64,000 bases of DNA from contig NC_077245.1 of assembly GCF_947179165.1 (NCBI RefSeq), positions 1,441,001-1,505,000 of the forward strand, given 5' to 3'. The position numbers and the translations under genes are program-made. Under the pieces are notes generated by a model. That model had not been told where the DNA came from and did no database searches. It saw nothing but the letters and a program-made list of their open reading frames with translations. This DNA comes from Solanum dulcamara (Eukaryota; Streptophyta; Magnoliopsida; Solanales; Solanaceae). The stretch's first letter is position 1. Every line of letters starts with the position of its first letter. Positions 22,124-33,841 of the stretch are shown here, in pieces.

Positions 22124-24984
22124 TTAAGACGACGTTACCTTTTCAAGGGTTTGTGTAGATTGCTTTTCTTCTTTGACAGTTATATTCCTCTGAACCTTTC
22201 CACGGGACATGCCTCCCAACTTTGAAGGCCCTGATCCAGCTGTGGAGCGATGCAGCACAGGAGTGACAGAGGCACTTCCGGACTTCTTTAGCAATCCTAG
22301 TTCAGTGGAAAGTTTGGATATCTCTCCACTCTTTGAGACGGAATCAGATTCCAATCTGGCCATTTGACTTCTCAACGTCGCAATTGTATTATCCATTTGA
22401 CTTCTTAATGTTGCAATTGTATTATCCTTATTAGCGTTGGATGATTGTAGTTCCTCAATGTTCCTAGTAAATGCCTGTATTTTCCCATTTGCATGCTCAA
22501 GCTCAGTACATTTTCTCCTCAATTGCTCAGTCATGTCGTGCTCCAGTTTGTTAAACTGGTTCCAAATAAAATTCTTTTCTGCCAAGAGGGCAGAAATCTC
22601 AGAATTTTTCTCTGAAGTAAGCTTCTCATTTTCTGTTTTAAGCCTTCTCACCTCATCTTCCCAAGCCTTTTTTCTTGTCTCTGCTTTTTCATTTGTTGCA
22701 ACCCTTGGTACATCCTGTGGATCAAATGAACATTCAGACGTCTTATCTTCTAGTTTTTCAATGATTACTAGGGAAAATAATAAACTAATTACTCAGAAAA
22801 GAAATGAGAAACAAGATTCATAAAAGAAAAAGCTATTGAAACAACATACATTTGTCTCAGAGCATTTATGAGAGAGGTAGTCAAACCATTCTCTGAAGTC
22901 AGCCAGTTCACCATCTGCATCTTCTGCACTTTTTAGGTGAAAAGTAAGTAAGTTGCTAAATTGAATGCTGGGATGATATAGCTTAAAAGATCATGTCTAA
23001 GCTGGAACAATTAAGGCTACTGATACCCTGGGGATGCGGCAACAATTTTCAAGAGTAAAACCATTTAAAATAGCCTCTTGCAATAAAAATAGTTACTATC
23101 ATTTTTTTATAGTTTCCTTTTGGTTTCATTGGTCTTGAAAAATCCCATTAGAAAAGAAGACAGCTTAAGGGTCATTAGAAATTAAATCGGAACTGAACTG
23201 TGAACTTTATACATAAAGAAGTGTTTGTCTGTGTGTGTATCGGATATGTGGTTGCAGAACTTTTTGATTGACACACAGAAACTCCATTCTTGTTAATTAA
23301 AATGCTCCACTTTGACAAGCTTGAATATACACGAAAAGAAAGTTTAGTGTGCCCTGAGATGAAATGCTAACAGACAATTTAAGAACAAGAGTTGAAATGT
23401 GTACAAGTGAAAATGAGTCAGTCGGAGATAGTGAGTCAACTAGAGGAAACAAAAGAAGTAACATGCCCTTTTTCCAGTCTCGGATTGAAAGTTCAACCAC
23501 TCATGTCAAAGCCCCCACCCTGAGGTCTCTTCCCTTTATTTTTCTCCTTCCTTTCCTCCCTCATTCCCTCACATGACATGAAAAAAAGCACGAATGAAGG
23601 CCATAAAAGACCATAACTTCCTGTCCTAGACTCTTTTTCCTTCTCTATCTTGTTTCGGTTAAAGACTTAAAGACATGGTTTGTAGAAGGAGAAAGTTAGC
23701 AACTAAGCAGGGAATTGTATGCCATTCTGCTTTCTTGGTGACCTTTATAGACTTCTGCAAATTGAATGAAGTGCTGTGACGTACTTTATTTCAGTGTTGG
23801 GTTCGTAAAAGTGTATTGAAAGAAGTTAACATAGCTAACGGGAAATAGGGTGATTTAATATAAGCCCTGGCACGTAAATGTTTCTATTCTGTTCCAATTT
23901 ATATGAAACGTGCACCACTATCCCTCGAGGATTTCTAAGTTATCAGAAGAAAATAATATCATTTTAGACAACTTCATTCATGGTTGGTTTGTAAAAGTTT
24001 ATAAAGAAATTGTATGTTCAAGCACTACAATGATGATCTGAAACAGCACCATGGTTTAGGCAATGACACCGTACTTTGTGGTTAAACCACAGCACAAAAT
24101 AGAGGCAAAATAATGCTCATAAAAGTTATCAAAGGTAGTAATCACAAAATTGCATCATTGTTATCAGGTAAAAAAGAAAAGAAAGAGGCAATTTTAAAGT
24201 GAAAGTTGCTGTCTTTAAACTCTGCATAGCTAGTAGAGGAGCCTGAATATTTACTAGGCAGTAAACACAGGAAGAAGCCAAGGAGATTCATCATCTGTGC
24301 ATAAAAGTAATTTTAACCTTGTATATACAATCTCATTTTCCAGTGAAGGAGGTTGGCCAACCCCCTCGCTCCCACCGGGCTCCGCCCCTGTCATAGCAAT
24401 AAGAAATCTACTTCCTACCTGATTTAAAACTAAGTGCGTCAGGAAATAAAGGTCCACAATTTGATCAAATTTCCATCATATCATCCAATTCAGAGAAACC
24501 AAACAAAAACATCGGGCAAGAAAGGGTTTTTTTTCTATCAAATTAACTCACCAAACTTCCTTTTGAACATGGCAACATCTCGTTGCTTCAAACCAACAAA
24601 GAACTCCGATTTCGCAACCTCAAGCATGCGCTCCATCTCTTGAACTGTAAATTCTTTCTTCATCTGCAAACCCAATTCACCAAAGAACCCAATTTTATCG
24701 AAAGCCCTAAAATTCCAACCAATCAAAACCCTAGATAAAGTAAAAAAAAATGCAAAATTCAAGAAGAAAATCAAAGTAACCTCATAAATTTGTTCTTGAA
24801 ATCTATCAATATCAGATACCCATCGATCATTCTGTAATTTTATCCGATCTTCAAGTATAATTCTCTCTTTTGCAAGGGATTCAAGCTGCGTTTGCTGTGA
24901 TGTCAACATGTGAACTAAAGCGTTGAACACCTTGTTCCATTTTTCTCTATCCGAAGAATTTTTTACTTTTTTGGGCTTCGGCAT
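22124..24984 (-). CDS. Coiled-coil protein, plant, unknown function (326 aa, 4 exons)
   Basis: The spliced CDS is 24984-24781, 24663-24552, 22923-22850 and 22714-22124 (981 nt, 326 aa plus stop). Junctions are GT-AG and the phases agree. It starts MPKPKKVKNSSDREKWNKVF. Most of the rest is heptad-rich and charged (ESLAKERIILEDRIKLQND; RLKTENEKLTSEKN; LEHDMTEQLRRKCTELEHAN), predicting long coiled coils over about residues 25-260. A short aromatic segment (GELADFREWFDYLSHKC) is encoded by exon 3. The C-terminus (from about residue 275) is basic and Ser/Gly-rich (GPSKLGGMSRGKVQRNI), perhaps disordered. Within the coiled coil an 11-residue unit, DNTIATLRSQM, is perfectly duplicated. I cannot assign a role; scaffold or cytoskeletal/nuclear functions are possible. 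Confidence 0.85.
22377..22442 (-). repeat. 33-bp in-frame tandem duplication in coiled-coil gene
   Basis: Two adjacent 33-base units (plus-strand words catttgacttct and gcaattgtattatc repeated) encode the same 11 residues, DNTIATLRSQM. They differ by a few synonymous changes only. The duplication preserves reading frame and adds about three heptad turns. Confidence 0.85.
24255..24400 (-). mobile_element. Dispersed nightshade repeat fragment (ggggcggagcccgg..)
   Basis: The minus strand begins acaggggcggagcccggtgg, then gggggttggccaacctcctt and a tail rich in 'gtatata..aaaattactttt'. This arrangement is familiar from abundant short repeats in Solanaceae introns. It lies inside intron 2 of the coiled-coil gene. 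Class (SINE or MITE) is uncertain. Confidence 0.5.
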
Positions 24985-25139
24985 TGCAGATTGAAGAGAT
25001 ATTTAGAGTTTGAAGGAGAAAATTCTTTAAGTTTCAGAGAGAAAGAGAGCGTTAGGACCGTTGAGTTCGAAAAATTTCTCAACGGTCAAATACAGCAGTC
25101 TTTAATCTTTATGCTTTCTGAAACGAAACACAATTACAA

Positions 25140-25205
25140 GGTAGGAGTGAGGGGCTTGGGCTAGGGCCTGGATTTGGGCTTGCTTAAAAGATCTTTTGAG
25201 CCCTT
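25140..25205 (-). promoter_or_regulatory. GCCC-rich motif cluster upstream of coiled-coil gene
   Basis: The words ttgggct, agggcct, ttgggct and gagccc occur within 65 bases, about 160-220 bases upstream of the start codon at 24984. They resemble site II/TCP-type elements. The role is inferred from position. Confidence 0.4.
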
Positions 25206-25209
25206 GTAA

Positions 25210-25800
25210 GGGTTATATATACTACGTGAATCGTGACAGATTAATATTATTTCATGTTATATTTAATTAGCTATCCTGTTGGATTATTCATAAATTATAT
25301 TAAATTATTATAATTTTAAATCTACAAATAAATAAGAGGAAGAATATACGTTTCTAATTAATATGACATTATCTTATATTCAATCAAATTATCATGTTTG
25401 ATGACACATAAATCATATAAAATTGTTATGATTTGGACTTCTTTTTTCCAACTCATGATACGTTGTTCACTTTTTTCTTAGTTTTTGACCTTTATTTATT
25501 CATTTTTATTCCAGATACAGTTTTTTTATGATTTCAAATTTACAAAAAGAAAAGAAATTACATTTTAAAATTATGACATGCAAGTCATGACAGAGATATG
25601 GCTTCATGTTATAATACTCTTAACATATTTGTCATGTTAGGTTACCCCATATCTAATTGTCAAGTTTTCAAAACTACAAAAAAAAGAAGTTTATACCACG
25701 TAAATCATAACAAATATATATGACTTTCATGTTATATTCATTAACCTAGCTACATGTTAGATTAGTCACATATGTAATTCTCCTAGCCCGTAAACTCAAT
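25210..25800. repeat. Diverged tandem array of about 115-130 bp units
   Basis: A unit containing 'acgtgaatcatgacag', 'ttcatgttatattcattaacc', 'catgttagattan' and 'aaatctacaaaaaa' is repeated about five times with strong divergence (near 25222, 25345, 25455, 25577 and 25696). The last two copies are the most alike. No coding potential is visible. Confidence 0.55.
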
Positions 25801-26059
25801 CATGCCTTTTTTTGCAAGGCACACAAAAATCAAAGACAATATTGAAATATCAATCTCATAGGAGGATACGCCAAGCAATTTCTAAATCACTTATGCATAT
25901 AGTGAGATATTTCTATAACAATCATTATTTATAACAATATACTAGTTATAATTGTCAAGTTTTCTTTAAATTTGATTTTCATATTATGTTATATTATATG
26001 TGTATTCTTACAACATTTCAATATAGCAATAATATTCGGACAAACGATATTATTATAAA

Positions 26060-26790
26060 AAATTGGGAAATGGTCAAAAATGCCCTTAAACTATTTAAAA
26101 TAACAAAAATATCCTTCGTTTATAATTTGGTCAAAAAATACTCTTGCCGTCAATACTTTGGTCCAGAAATGCCCTTATTGTTAATTAATGGATCAAAAAT
26201 GCCCCTTTTCAAATAAATATATTATTTATTTTCTTTTTGAACACATGTTTTTCATAAAAATATTTCTTTTATTAGCAAACATTTATTCTACATCAATTAG
26301 AAAAAAATTAAAAAATTTAAAATATTTCTTATTTTATTATAATTATTTTTTATCGTTATTTGAATAAAAATTAATGATAGATTTATTATGATCTTATATA
26401 TATGACATATATTATCCTTTAAAACTTAGAGTATATGAAACTATTCTATTTTTATTGATAAAATGAAATTACGAAGAATAAAATAATTTCTTACATTTTT
26501 ATTACTTAAAGTGATTTAAAAAGAAAGAAAACAATAATATAGTTCCTTAAAAGTAATATTTTTTATAAGGAACAAGATTTTTTTTTAAAAAAATATATAT
26601 ATTTATTCGGTAAAGGGCGTTTTTGATCCATTTTGTAACAATAGGGACATTTTTGACCCATTACATAATAATAAGGGTATTTTCTGGATCAAAGTATTGA
26701 CAGCAAAGACATTTTTGGACCAAAGTATAAACGAAGGATATTTTTATTTATTTCAAATAATTTAAAAACATTTTTAATTTTTTTTTCTAA
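26060..26790. mobile_element. Long foldback MITE with arms of about 150-180 bp
   Basis: The left arm (about 26060-26215) contains ggtcaaaaatgccctt, atatccttcgtttata, cgtcaatactttggtcc and atggatcaaaaatgcccc. The right arm (about 26611-26790) contains the inverted complement of each in reverse order. The loop of about 390 bases is very AT-rich and has no ORF. The arms are diverged, with indels. Superfamily is unclear because the exact termini and target duplication are obscured by A/T runs. Confidence 0.8.
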
Positions 26791-26799
26791 AAAAATTGA

Positions 26800-28360
26800 T
26801 CGTATATATATTTAATTAGAACCGATCGATCTCAAGCCGGATAATAAGGGAAATAAAGACTAGTGTATCAAAAGTCTATGTTTATTTTTTTAAGTTTGTC
26901 TTTCCAATAATACTATATCACGTGAAACTTAGGGAGGTTGGCGTGGGGTAATATCTTCACGGGGTGGCATGAAAATTAGGATTTGCACTTAACATTAATC
27001 TTTTTAATTTAATTTCATATTCACGTAATAAACACGTTAGAAAGACCGTCATCGCCATCCAAATGACACCTAATTACACGTAGGATATTAAGCCAGCTTT
27101 CACATCAATTCAAGTTTTCAACGAAATTGGACGCTTAGTTAAATAATAAAGAAAATCATCTTGGTATTAATTAATTTCTATTTGTAGAAGAGTTTTGTTT
27201 ATTTTATTTCCCTTTTGCGTACCATATGTTAAAAGGAGGGGAGATTCATGCAAATGAAAATCATAGAATGACTAAATTAATCTTATCGTTCAAAACAAGG
27301 CAAGAAGAAGAAAGAGACAGAGGAGTAGGTAGCAACAGAAAGCATGGAAATAAGCACAAAATGAATAAAACAAATTATAAAAAAAACGACAATGGGAAGT
27401 TAAACACATTTACATGATTTTTATTTTTAATCTCTTATGGTAGATAATTTAATTTATTTTTCATGTTACTAATCATATATTTAAAAATGGAACGATTAAC
27501 GCACCTAATCCTTGAGATGAATAACATCAGCATCTACAAATTTTAATAAATCTACTTACTTAAAAACTACATAAAGAATGTTTTCAATTACAAAATTCCA
27601 TAGTTAATCTCTTTAGTAATAAATGTTTGACAAAATTAATGTCTAAGAAAATTATTCAATTCTCTTGACATTAATAATTAGATTAATGATTAAAAAATAT
27701 TTGAATTATCCTTTTTTTTCATGACTTTCACATTCAACTATCAGTTTCTCATTTTTTCTATCCAAATATCATCATCTATTTATTAAAATACATATCAGCT
27801 ATCAGTTGTGTCATTTTCCGATCAAAATAATTATCATTATTGCTCAGATAGAAAAATGGAACAATAATTGAATTATAATAGATACATGGTGATAGTATAA
27901 ATTAAAAAAAACAGAATTAAATTGATAGTTAAACAGTAAAATTCAGGAAAAAAATATGATAGCTTTCTTACCATTATCTCTTAATAATTTCATCCTTTTT
28001 TAAAACTAAAAAGTAGTAGTACTAATTAAAGAAACTTATTAAACATTTAGGGGATACAGAACTTATTAGGTTGCGAGGATCTGGGATTAATCGTTATCAC
28101 TAATCATACTTAAGATCGTAATAATCGTTCACAACAACATCAACAACAACTATTTTCCTTAATCACTATACAACTACAACTAATCCATTTTCGGACAAAG
28201 TTTGGTCGGAGATTACCCCCAGAACTGCTAATCGGATATTCCCAGACAATCCTACGTGTCAGTTACCATCCCATACGTCACAAGCACAAAATCTTACCGG
28301 TATATCCAGTCAACCAGTCTTTTGACCTCCATTTCCCCCTTTTTTTTTTCCACCCAAGTT
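26800..28360. other. Intergenic sequence and upstream region of the invertase gene
   Basis: No gene is visible. The ORF at 27226-27417 (Lys/Asn-rich) looks like chance. 28130-28360 is probably promoter: CAA-rich words near 28140, acgtgtcag near 28255 and pyrimidine-rich sequence just before the TATA box. Confidence 0.45.
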
Positions 28361-28366
28361 CTAACA

Positions 28367-28373
28367 TATATAG
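28367..28373 (+). promoter_or_regulatory. Probable TATA box of the invertase gene
   Basis: The word tatatag is followed by a leader containing a GCC-repeat stretch (about 28460-28490). A transcription start near 28400 would give a first, non-coding exon ending around 28490. Confidence 0.45.
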
Positions 28374-28399
28374 AGAAGGTCCATTGTGTCCCCAAAGTC

Positions 28400-31300
28400 T
28401 TTCTGGTAGTTCATGGTTGGTGCCTTTCTCGGAAACCTTAGATCTCACTGAAGTTCGCCGTCGCCGCTGCCGCTGCCGCCGACAGCTTTGAGGTTGTTAT
28501 TACCAGCTCCTAGGTTATGTTTTGTTGTTCAATCTATGTTCCTTAATTTTTCATTTTCTATTTTTTTAGATGATATTAAGGTTTTTCTGCATTTGAGATT
28601 TTTCATTCTTTGCTAGTTTGAGTATTTTGCTGGATTGATCAAAATATGAATTAAAAAGAAATAAATAAATAAATTGATAAAGGAAAAGAAGATCTAACAG
28701 TAGTTTGACTTAGATTGTTTGATTTAAGTTGATGATTATGACTAATTAGTTAAAGTTATCTATAATGAACTTGGTCTAATTTTGCTCAAGTTGACTTAAA
28801 AAAGAACTTCTAGGGAGTATCGCTTGTAAAGGAAAAATTAACAGAATGTTGATTGCCTGAATTGATGATTTTCTGATCTGGTGTATATTTCAATTTAATG
28901 TATTCCTAGTCTAAGAGGCATTAATTGCACTCTTTATTCAAGTTGATTGTATTCTTTATTATGTAAGTTCTAGTTCATTGTTTCTCGGACTCTCCAAAAA
29001 TGTTGTTGCACCGCACTACACCACTTTGGATCCTCCAAAAAATGCACTGTTTTTGGAGGATCCGAAACATACTTGTTTGACGTTTTTGAAGAGACTGCCC
29101 CCTTCCACTCGGCCTTTCTTCGCTGTGTGAATAAGATAAGGTCTTAGTCTGTATGGGCATTCTGGGCAGGCCGTAGCTTTGAGTTTACAATCTCTTGTTA
29201 CGTAGATGAAGTCTTAAAAAGTTTTCTTGTTTCATTGGTGATATGCAGATCTTTGGATTCGATTTCTTATTGTCTAGGACTTTTGGAAGTATCGAACGAT
29301 GCCTAGCCCTGTGGATGTGTCTCAAAATGGGAATGCAAGACACGCGGAAGCTGCTCCATCCTTGTTTGAAATCGAGGAAGATTTGGCTAGATTGCTGGAA
29401 AGGCCAAGACAGGTTAATATAGAAAGGAAGAGGTCGTTCGATGAAAGATCTTTCAGCGAAATGTCAATGACTCATTCACCGCCACGCCAGGTATACAAAA
29501 ATTCGGAGAACTCTTCTCGTGTTTTTGACAATATGGTTGGAGTGTATTCGCCAGGAAGGTGGTCTGGTATACACACGCCCAGATCAACTTTCGGATTCGA
29601 GCCGCATCCTATAATAGGCGAAGCATGGGAAGCTTTGAGGCGTTCTATTGTTAACTTCCGAGATCAACCTGTGGGAACTATTGCTGCTATAGATAATTCT
29701 GCTGAGGAGCTTAATTATGATCAGGTATAATGCATACTGTTCTAGTTCTTTGGTTGAGACAAGTTTGTCTTTTATGTTTTTGTTGCAATTTAATATCCCG
29801 TGAAGCAGGTTGATTATGTGCTTCAATGGAACTTATTTTGACGAATGTCCTCTGAAAATTTGTACCAGATGTTTCTTTACGTAATAAACAGAAAATGTAG
29901 AATTGTTATGTCCAAACTATAGTTATCAGTGCAACTGATTGGTTTGTGGTTGACTGATGAAAGGAAGTTGGGTCTATGTCAATGAATGTGAGCTGGTCTT
30001 GATTGACAAAATTGTTGAAACAGTTTACTTAAAAACTTATGTAGAGTCACTGTTGTCAAATGCGCGCTTAAGCCTTGAAGCGAGACTCAGAATGTGTCGA
30101 GCGCTTTGCCCCGCTTAATGTGCGCTTCAGTGTCGTTATCAAGGTTCTAAGGCATACTTTTTGTTGCCAATGAACCTCTTATGAAGAGGCGACACTAAAT
30201 AATTGATATTTCACTTTATCTCAAAAAAATTCAATTTCTTTGTCCATATTTGTCATTCATGCTTATAACTATTAGTCTTGGACTAAACATATATATTTGT
30301 ATTTTTCTCCCTTTGCACCTTTTTTCATTAAAGCCCACACTTTCTTTGTGCTTATAGCCCAATGAACCTTGGAGTTTTTTTTCACTTTTTGCTTTTGATC
30401 TAGAACCAGATTCTAGATATTCTCCAGTGGTAAAACCAGCTTTCTGCTGTGTATATTACTTCTTCATGCTTAACGGTCCAACTGAAATCCTTTCATAGTG
30501 TCTTTCTCTATGTATATGACAACCATTCTGCTTGCGATTTGCTATTCTGACTGAAAATTTGGCAGGTTTTTGTCCGAGATTTTGTCCCCAGTGCTTTGGC
30601 ATTCTTGATGAATGGTGAACCTGATATAGTAAAAAACTTTCTTTTGAAAACCTTGCGCCTCCAATCTCGGGAGAAGAAGATAGACCAGTTCAAATTGGGG
30701 GATGGAGTTATGCCTGCAAGTTTTAAAGTATCTCATGACCCTGTTAGGAACTATGAAACTATAACTGCAGATTTCGGTGAAAGTGCTATTGGTAGAGTTG
30801 CTCCTGTTGATTCAGGCTTCTGGTGGATTATACTACTTCGTGCGTACACAAAGTCTACAGGGGACACTTCTTTGGCTGAGATGCCAGAATGCCAAAGGGG
30901 TATAAGGCTGATTCTTGAATTATGTCTTTCTGAAGGTTTTGATACGTTCCCAACCCTGCTGTGTGCTGATGGATGCTCTATGATTGATCGCAGAATGGTC
31001 AGTCTGATGTACTGCTATCCACTCTTTATCGTTTTTTTAACTAGACCTGACTTATGGTCCTGTCTTATATTCTGTTTATTACATGCTTGATTTTCTATTA
31101 TTACATTATGGCAGTGATTTTTAAGTTTTTCTTATTCTTGATATGAGATATCTATGAACTGTTACTTTTAGAATGGTATAACTTAACAAATGCCTATATA
31201 CAATCTGTCAAAATATGGTTATCCCAAAGACTTATTACATGCTTGATTTTCTATTTCTTATGACATGATGACAGTGATTCTGACTCCGACTTAGGGTAAG

Positions 31301-33178
31301 TTAGGCTTCGAACAGGAGTTCTGCTGAGATGTCACATCCTTTGCTAGAAGTTAAGAAATAGGTAGAATGTGTTCTGCTAAAGGTTAGCAGGTAGTTGAGC
31401 TTTGTCTCTCTTTTCGGTGGGATTAGGCTTGGTGGGAGTCTGGTAGCACCGTGTCTGTCGTAGTATTAGTCGTATACATGTAGTTTCTTGCTTTTGATAT
31501 ATATCACCATCAGTTGTCTATTGTGTTTCAGTTAGCGCATTATTTCGCTGTGCTATGTACTATTTTCCTTATTAATTGACATGTTTTCTTCACTGCTGTA
31601 TTTCCTTTTTAATAACTACTTTGATTTGCTGCATTTTTTGAGCCGAGGGTCTTTTGGAAACAATTTCTCTACCTCCACGAAGTAGGGGTAAGGTCTGCGC
31701 ACACCCTACCCTCCTCAGACTCCACTTGTGGGATTACACTGGATCAATAAGAATACTGCTTATTTTCAAGTCTTTCATCTTGTACTCTTTCTGATATTCT
31801 CTTTTCCTCAGTTAAATGAATTTTTGTACATCTTAAAATTCTTAATTATTGTAGTTCAACTTCCTTTAAAATAACCACTACTCACATGTTATAAGCACTT
31901 TGTTTCATATTTTTCCCAGGGTGTCTATGGTTATCCTATTGAAATACAAGCACTTTTCTTTATGGCCTTAAGATGTGCCTTGCTTCTCCTTAAACACGAC
32001 GAAGAAAACAGAGATTGTTGTGATGCAATTATTAAACGCCTTCATGCTTTGAGCTTTCACATGAGAAGTTACTTTTGGCTCGACATAAAACAACTGAATG
32101 ATATATACCGCTACAAAACGGAAGAGTACTCTCACACTGCAGTAAACAAGTTTAATGTGATGCCAGATTCCCTCCCGGAATGGGTTTTTGATTTCATGCC
32201 AAGTCGTGGTGGTTACTTCATCGGAAATGTTAGTCCTGCTCACATGGACTTCCGTTGGTTTTGTTTGGGTAATTGTATTGCAATCTTGTCATCTTTGGCT
32301 ACACCTGAGCAAGCTTCCGCCATAATGGATCTCCTTGAATCGAGATGGCAAGAGCTAGTTGGAGAAATGCCGCTGAAAATCTGTTATCCTGCTATGGAAG
32401 GTCATGAATGGAGAATTGTAACAGGATGTGATCCTAAAAACACTAGTTGGAGTTACCACAATGGTGGAACTTGGCCAGGTTATATTTTCTTCCTACTTAT
32501 ATAACACCAAAAGTAATTAAATATATTTAAAAGTAGTTTCCTATTTCATCTCGCATCACGATGACATATATTTCTGTCTACTTTTTGGTGGCTTAACAGG
32601 TCTCCCTATGTTCCATTTTATGCGTCAATCATGCCTTTTAAGTCTATTCCAAAAAGAATGATGCCTTTCTATATTTAGAAACAATTCAACTTTGACTCAT
32701 GTTTGCCCTTAATGATACGGTTTTACAGCCACAAAAAATGTCATGCCATGTTTAAGCGTGTTAAACTCTGTGTTCAGTCACACCTTCACATAAAATGAAA
32801 TAGAGGGAGTTCTATTCATGTTCTCTACTATGATATTTTTACTAGTTTATGCTAATACTGATTTGCGTGGTTTTGTGTCTAGTCCTTCTGTGGCTCCTTA
32901 CTGCAGCAGCTATCAAGACCGGTCGACCCCAAATAGCACGACGGGCCATTGAACTAGCTGAATCACGTTTACTAAAAGATAGTTGGCCAGAGTATTATGA
33001 CGGAAAACTTGGTCGATTTATCGGAAAGCAGGCCCGTAAGTTTCAGACATGGTCCATTGCTGGTTACTTGGTAGCTAGAATGATGCTGGAAGATCCATCT
33101 CATTTGGGTATGATAGCACTTGAAGAAGATAAACAGATGAAGCCTACCATGAAAAGATCTGCTTCTTGGACCTGTTAA
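28400..33178 (+). CDS. CINV: Cytosolic alkaline/neutral invertase (GH100), 570 aa
   Basis: It hydrolyses sucrose to glucose and fructose in the cytosol. The coding exons are 29299-29724, 30566-30997, 31920-32478 and 32883-33178 (1713 nt), with all introns GT-AG. A 5' UTR intron probably ends at 29248. Family hallmarks include [21 protein letters not shown], the [18 protein letters not shown] segment with the presumed catalytic Asp (residue 224), [20 protein letters not shown], and the [20 protein letters not shown] segment with the presumed acid Glu, followed by HNGGTWPVLLWLL. The N-terminus ([18 protein letters not shown]) lacks a transit peptide, and a phospho-site-like Ser/Arg region ([12 protein letters not shown]) follows, as in the cytosolic (alpha/beta) clade. 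Length fits the family. Introns carry a SINE-like element and a Stowaway-like MITE. Confidence 0.95.
28979..29093. mobile_element. Small foldback MITE-like element (ttgctcgga family), copy 2
   Basis: It contains tctcggactctccaaaaatg on the left and cgtttttgaagag on the right. The inner inverted pair is ttggatcctccaaaaaatgc and tttttggaggatccgaaac. It lies in the 5' UTR intron of the invertase gene and is related to 21215-21307. Confidence 0.6.
31330..31745 (+). mobile_element. SINE-like element with TS-type 3' end in invertase intron
   Basis: 31640-31740 carries gagccgagggtcttttgg, gtaggggtaaggtctgc and tgtgggattacactggat. This is the same 3' block as the SINE inside the Copia gag, but without a TTG tail. 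Upstream sequence to about 31330 (aggttagcaggtagttgag, agcaccgtgtctgtcgtag, gtgtttcagttagcgc) appears to belong to the same repeat. It lies wholly within the intron 30998-31919. Confidence 0.6.
32602..32809. mobile_element. Stowaway-like MITE in invertase intron
   Basis: Terminal inverted repeats ctccctatgttccattttat and ataaaatgaaatagagggag bound a 208-base unit with no ORF. The motif CTCCCT..TTTCA is typical of Tc1/mariner Stowaway MITEs. The TA target duplication is not preserved at the left end, so the copy is somewhat decayed. Confidence 0.75.
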
Positions 33179-33439
33179 TATCCTTGTACACAAATTTTCT
33201 TTCAAATGACATGTTCTTTTTTTCTTTTTCTTTTTTTGCAATTCGTAAACATTCTCTTTTAGTTTGTCGCGTAAATGTTGAATTTTCTATGAATTGTCTA
33301 CGAGATTGTACACTTTGCTCCTCTTTTCCCAGTTAATCTGGTTTTCGTCCGTCGAATGCCCGTAGATGTGTGATGTTAGATTCTTTAGATTTTACAACCA
33401 TAGCATCTTTCATGTCACATGAATATGTATTTTTTAACC

Positions 33440-33545
33440 CCCTCCCTAGGAGCTCTTGCTTTTTTGCTCCCTAGGTGATTCGAACCCACAATTTTAGAAT
33501 TGGAGGTGAAGGGTGCTTACCATCCGAGAAACCCCCTCAGAAGCT
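33440..33545 (-). mobile_element. SINE 5' region (tRNA-related, B-box) fragment
   Basis: The minus strand reads gggggtttctcggatggtaa, then agcacccttcacctcc and tgtgggttcgaatcacc. The GGTTCGAATC word is a B box and 'ggtttctcggatggtaag' sits at the A-box position. This matches the head of nightshade SINEs. The 3' half is missing or diverged. Confidence 0.6.
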
Positions 33546-33841
33546 TCCTCCAAATTCAGTGCAGTTGATGATTGTTTGACTGAAAAGCTTTATATTCTCT
33601 GGGTTTTGACCAATTATTAGATTCCTCTTTTGTTTGGGTTTGAAACCAACAATGCGAGCAAGGTAGGTGAGCTTGGGATTGAGGCATAGTAATTGTTGTT
33701 GTTTGGGATAGTGAGTAGACTTTGATGGACTTCATAATGGTGAAGAAACAAAATTCATAACACCACAACTTTGATATGCTATCTTCACATTTGGAATCAC
33801 CTTGTGGACTTGTCCTCAATTAGTATAACAATGTACTCGTT

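Noticed and set aside
33440..33545. tRNA gene suggested by the GGTTCGAATC box
   Set aside because: It does not form an acceptor stem or anticodon arm and fits the head of a tRNA-derived SINE.
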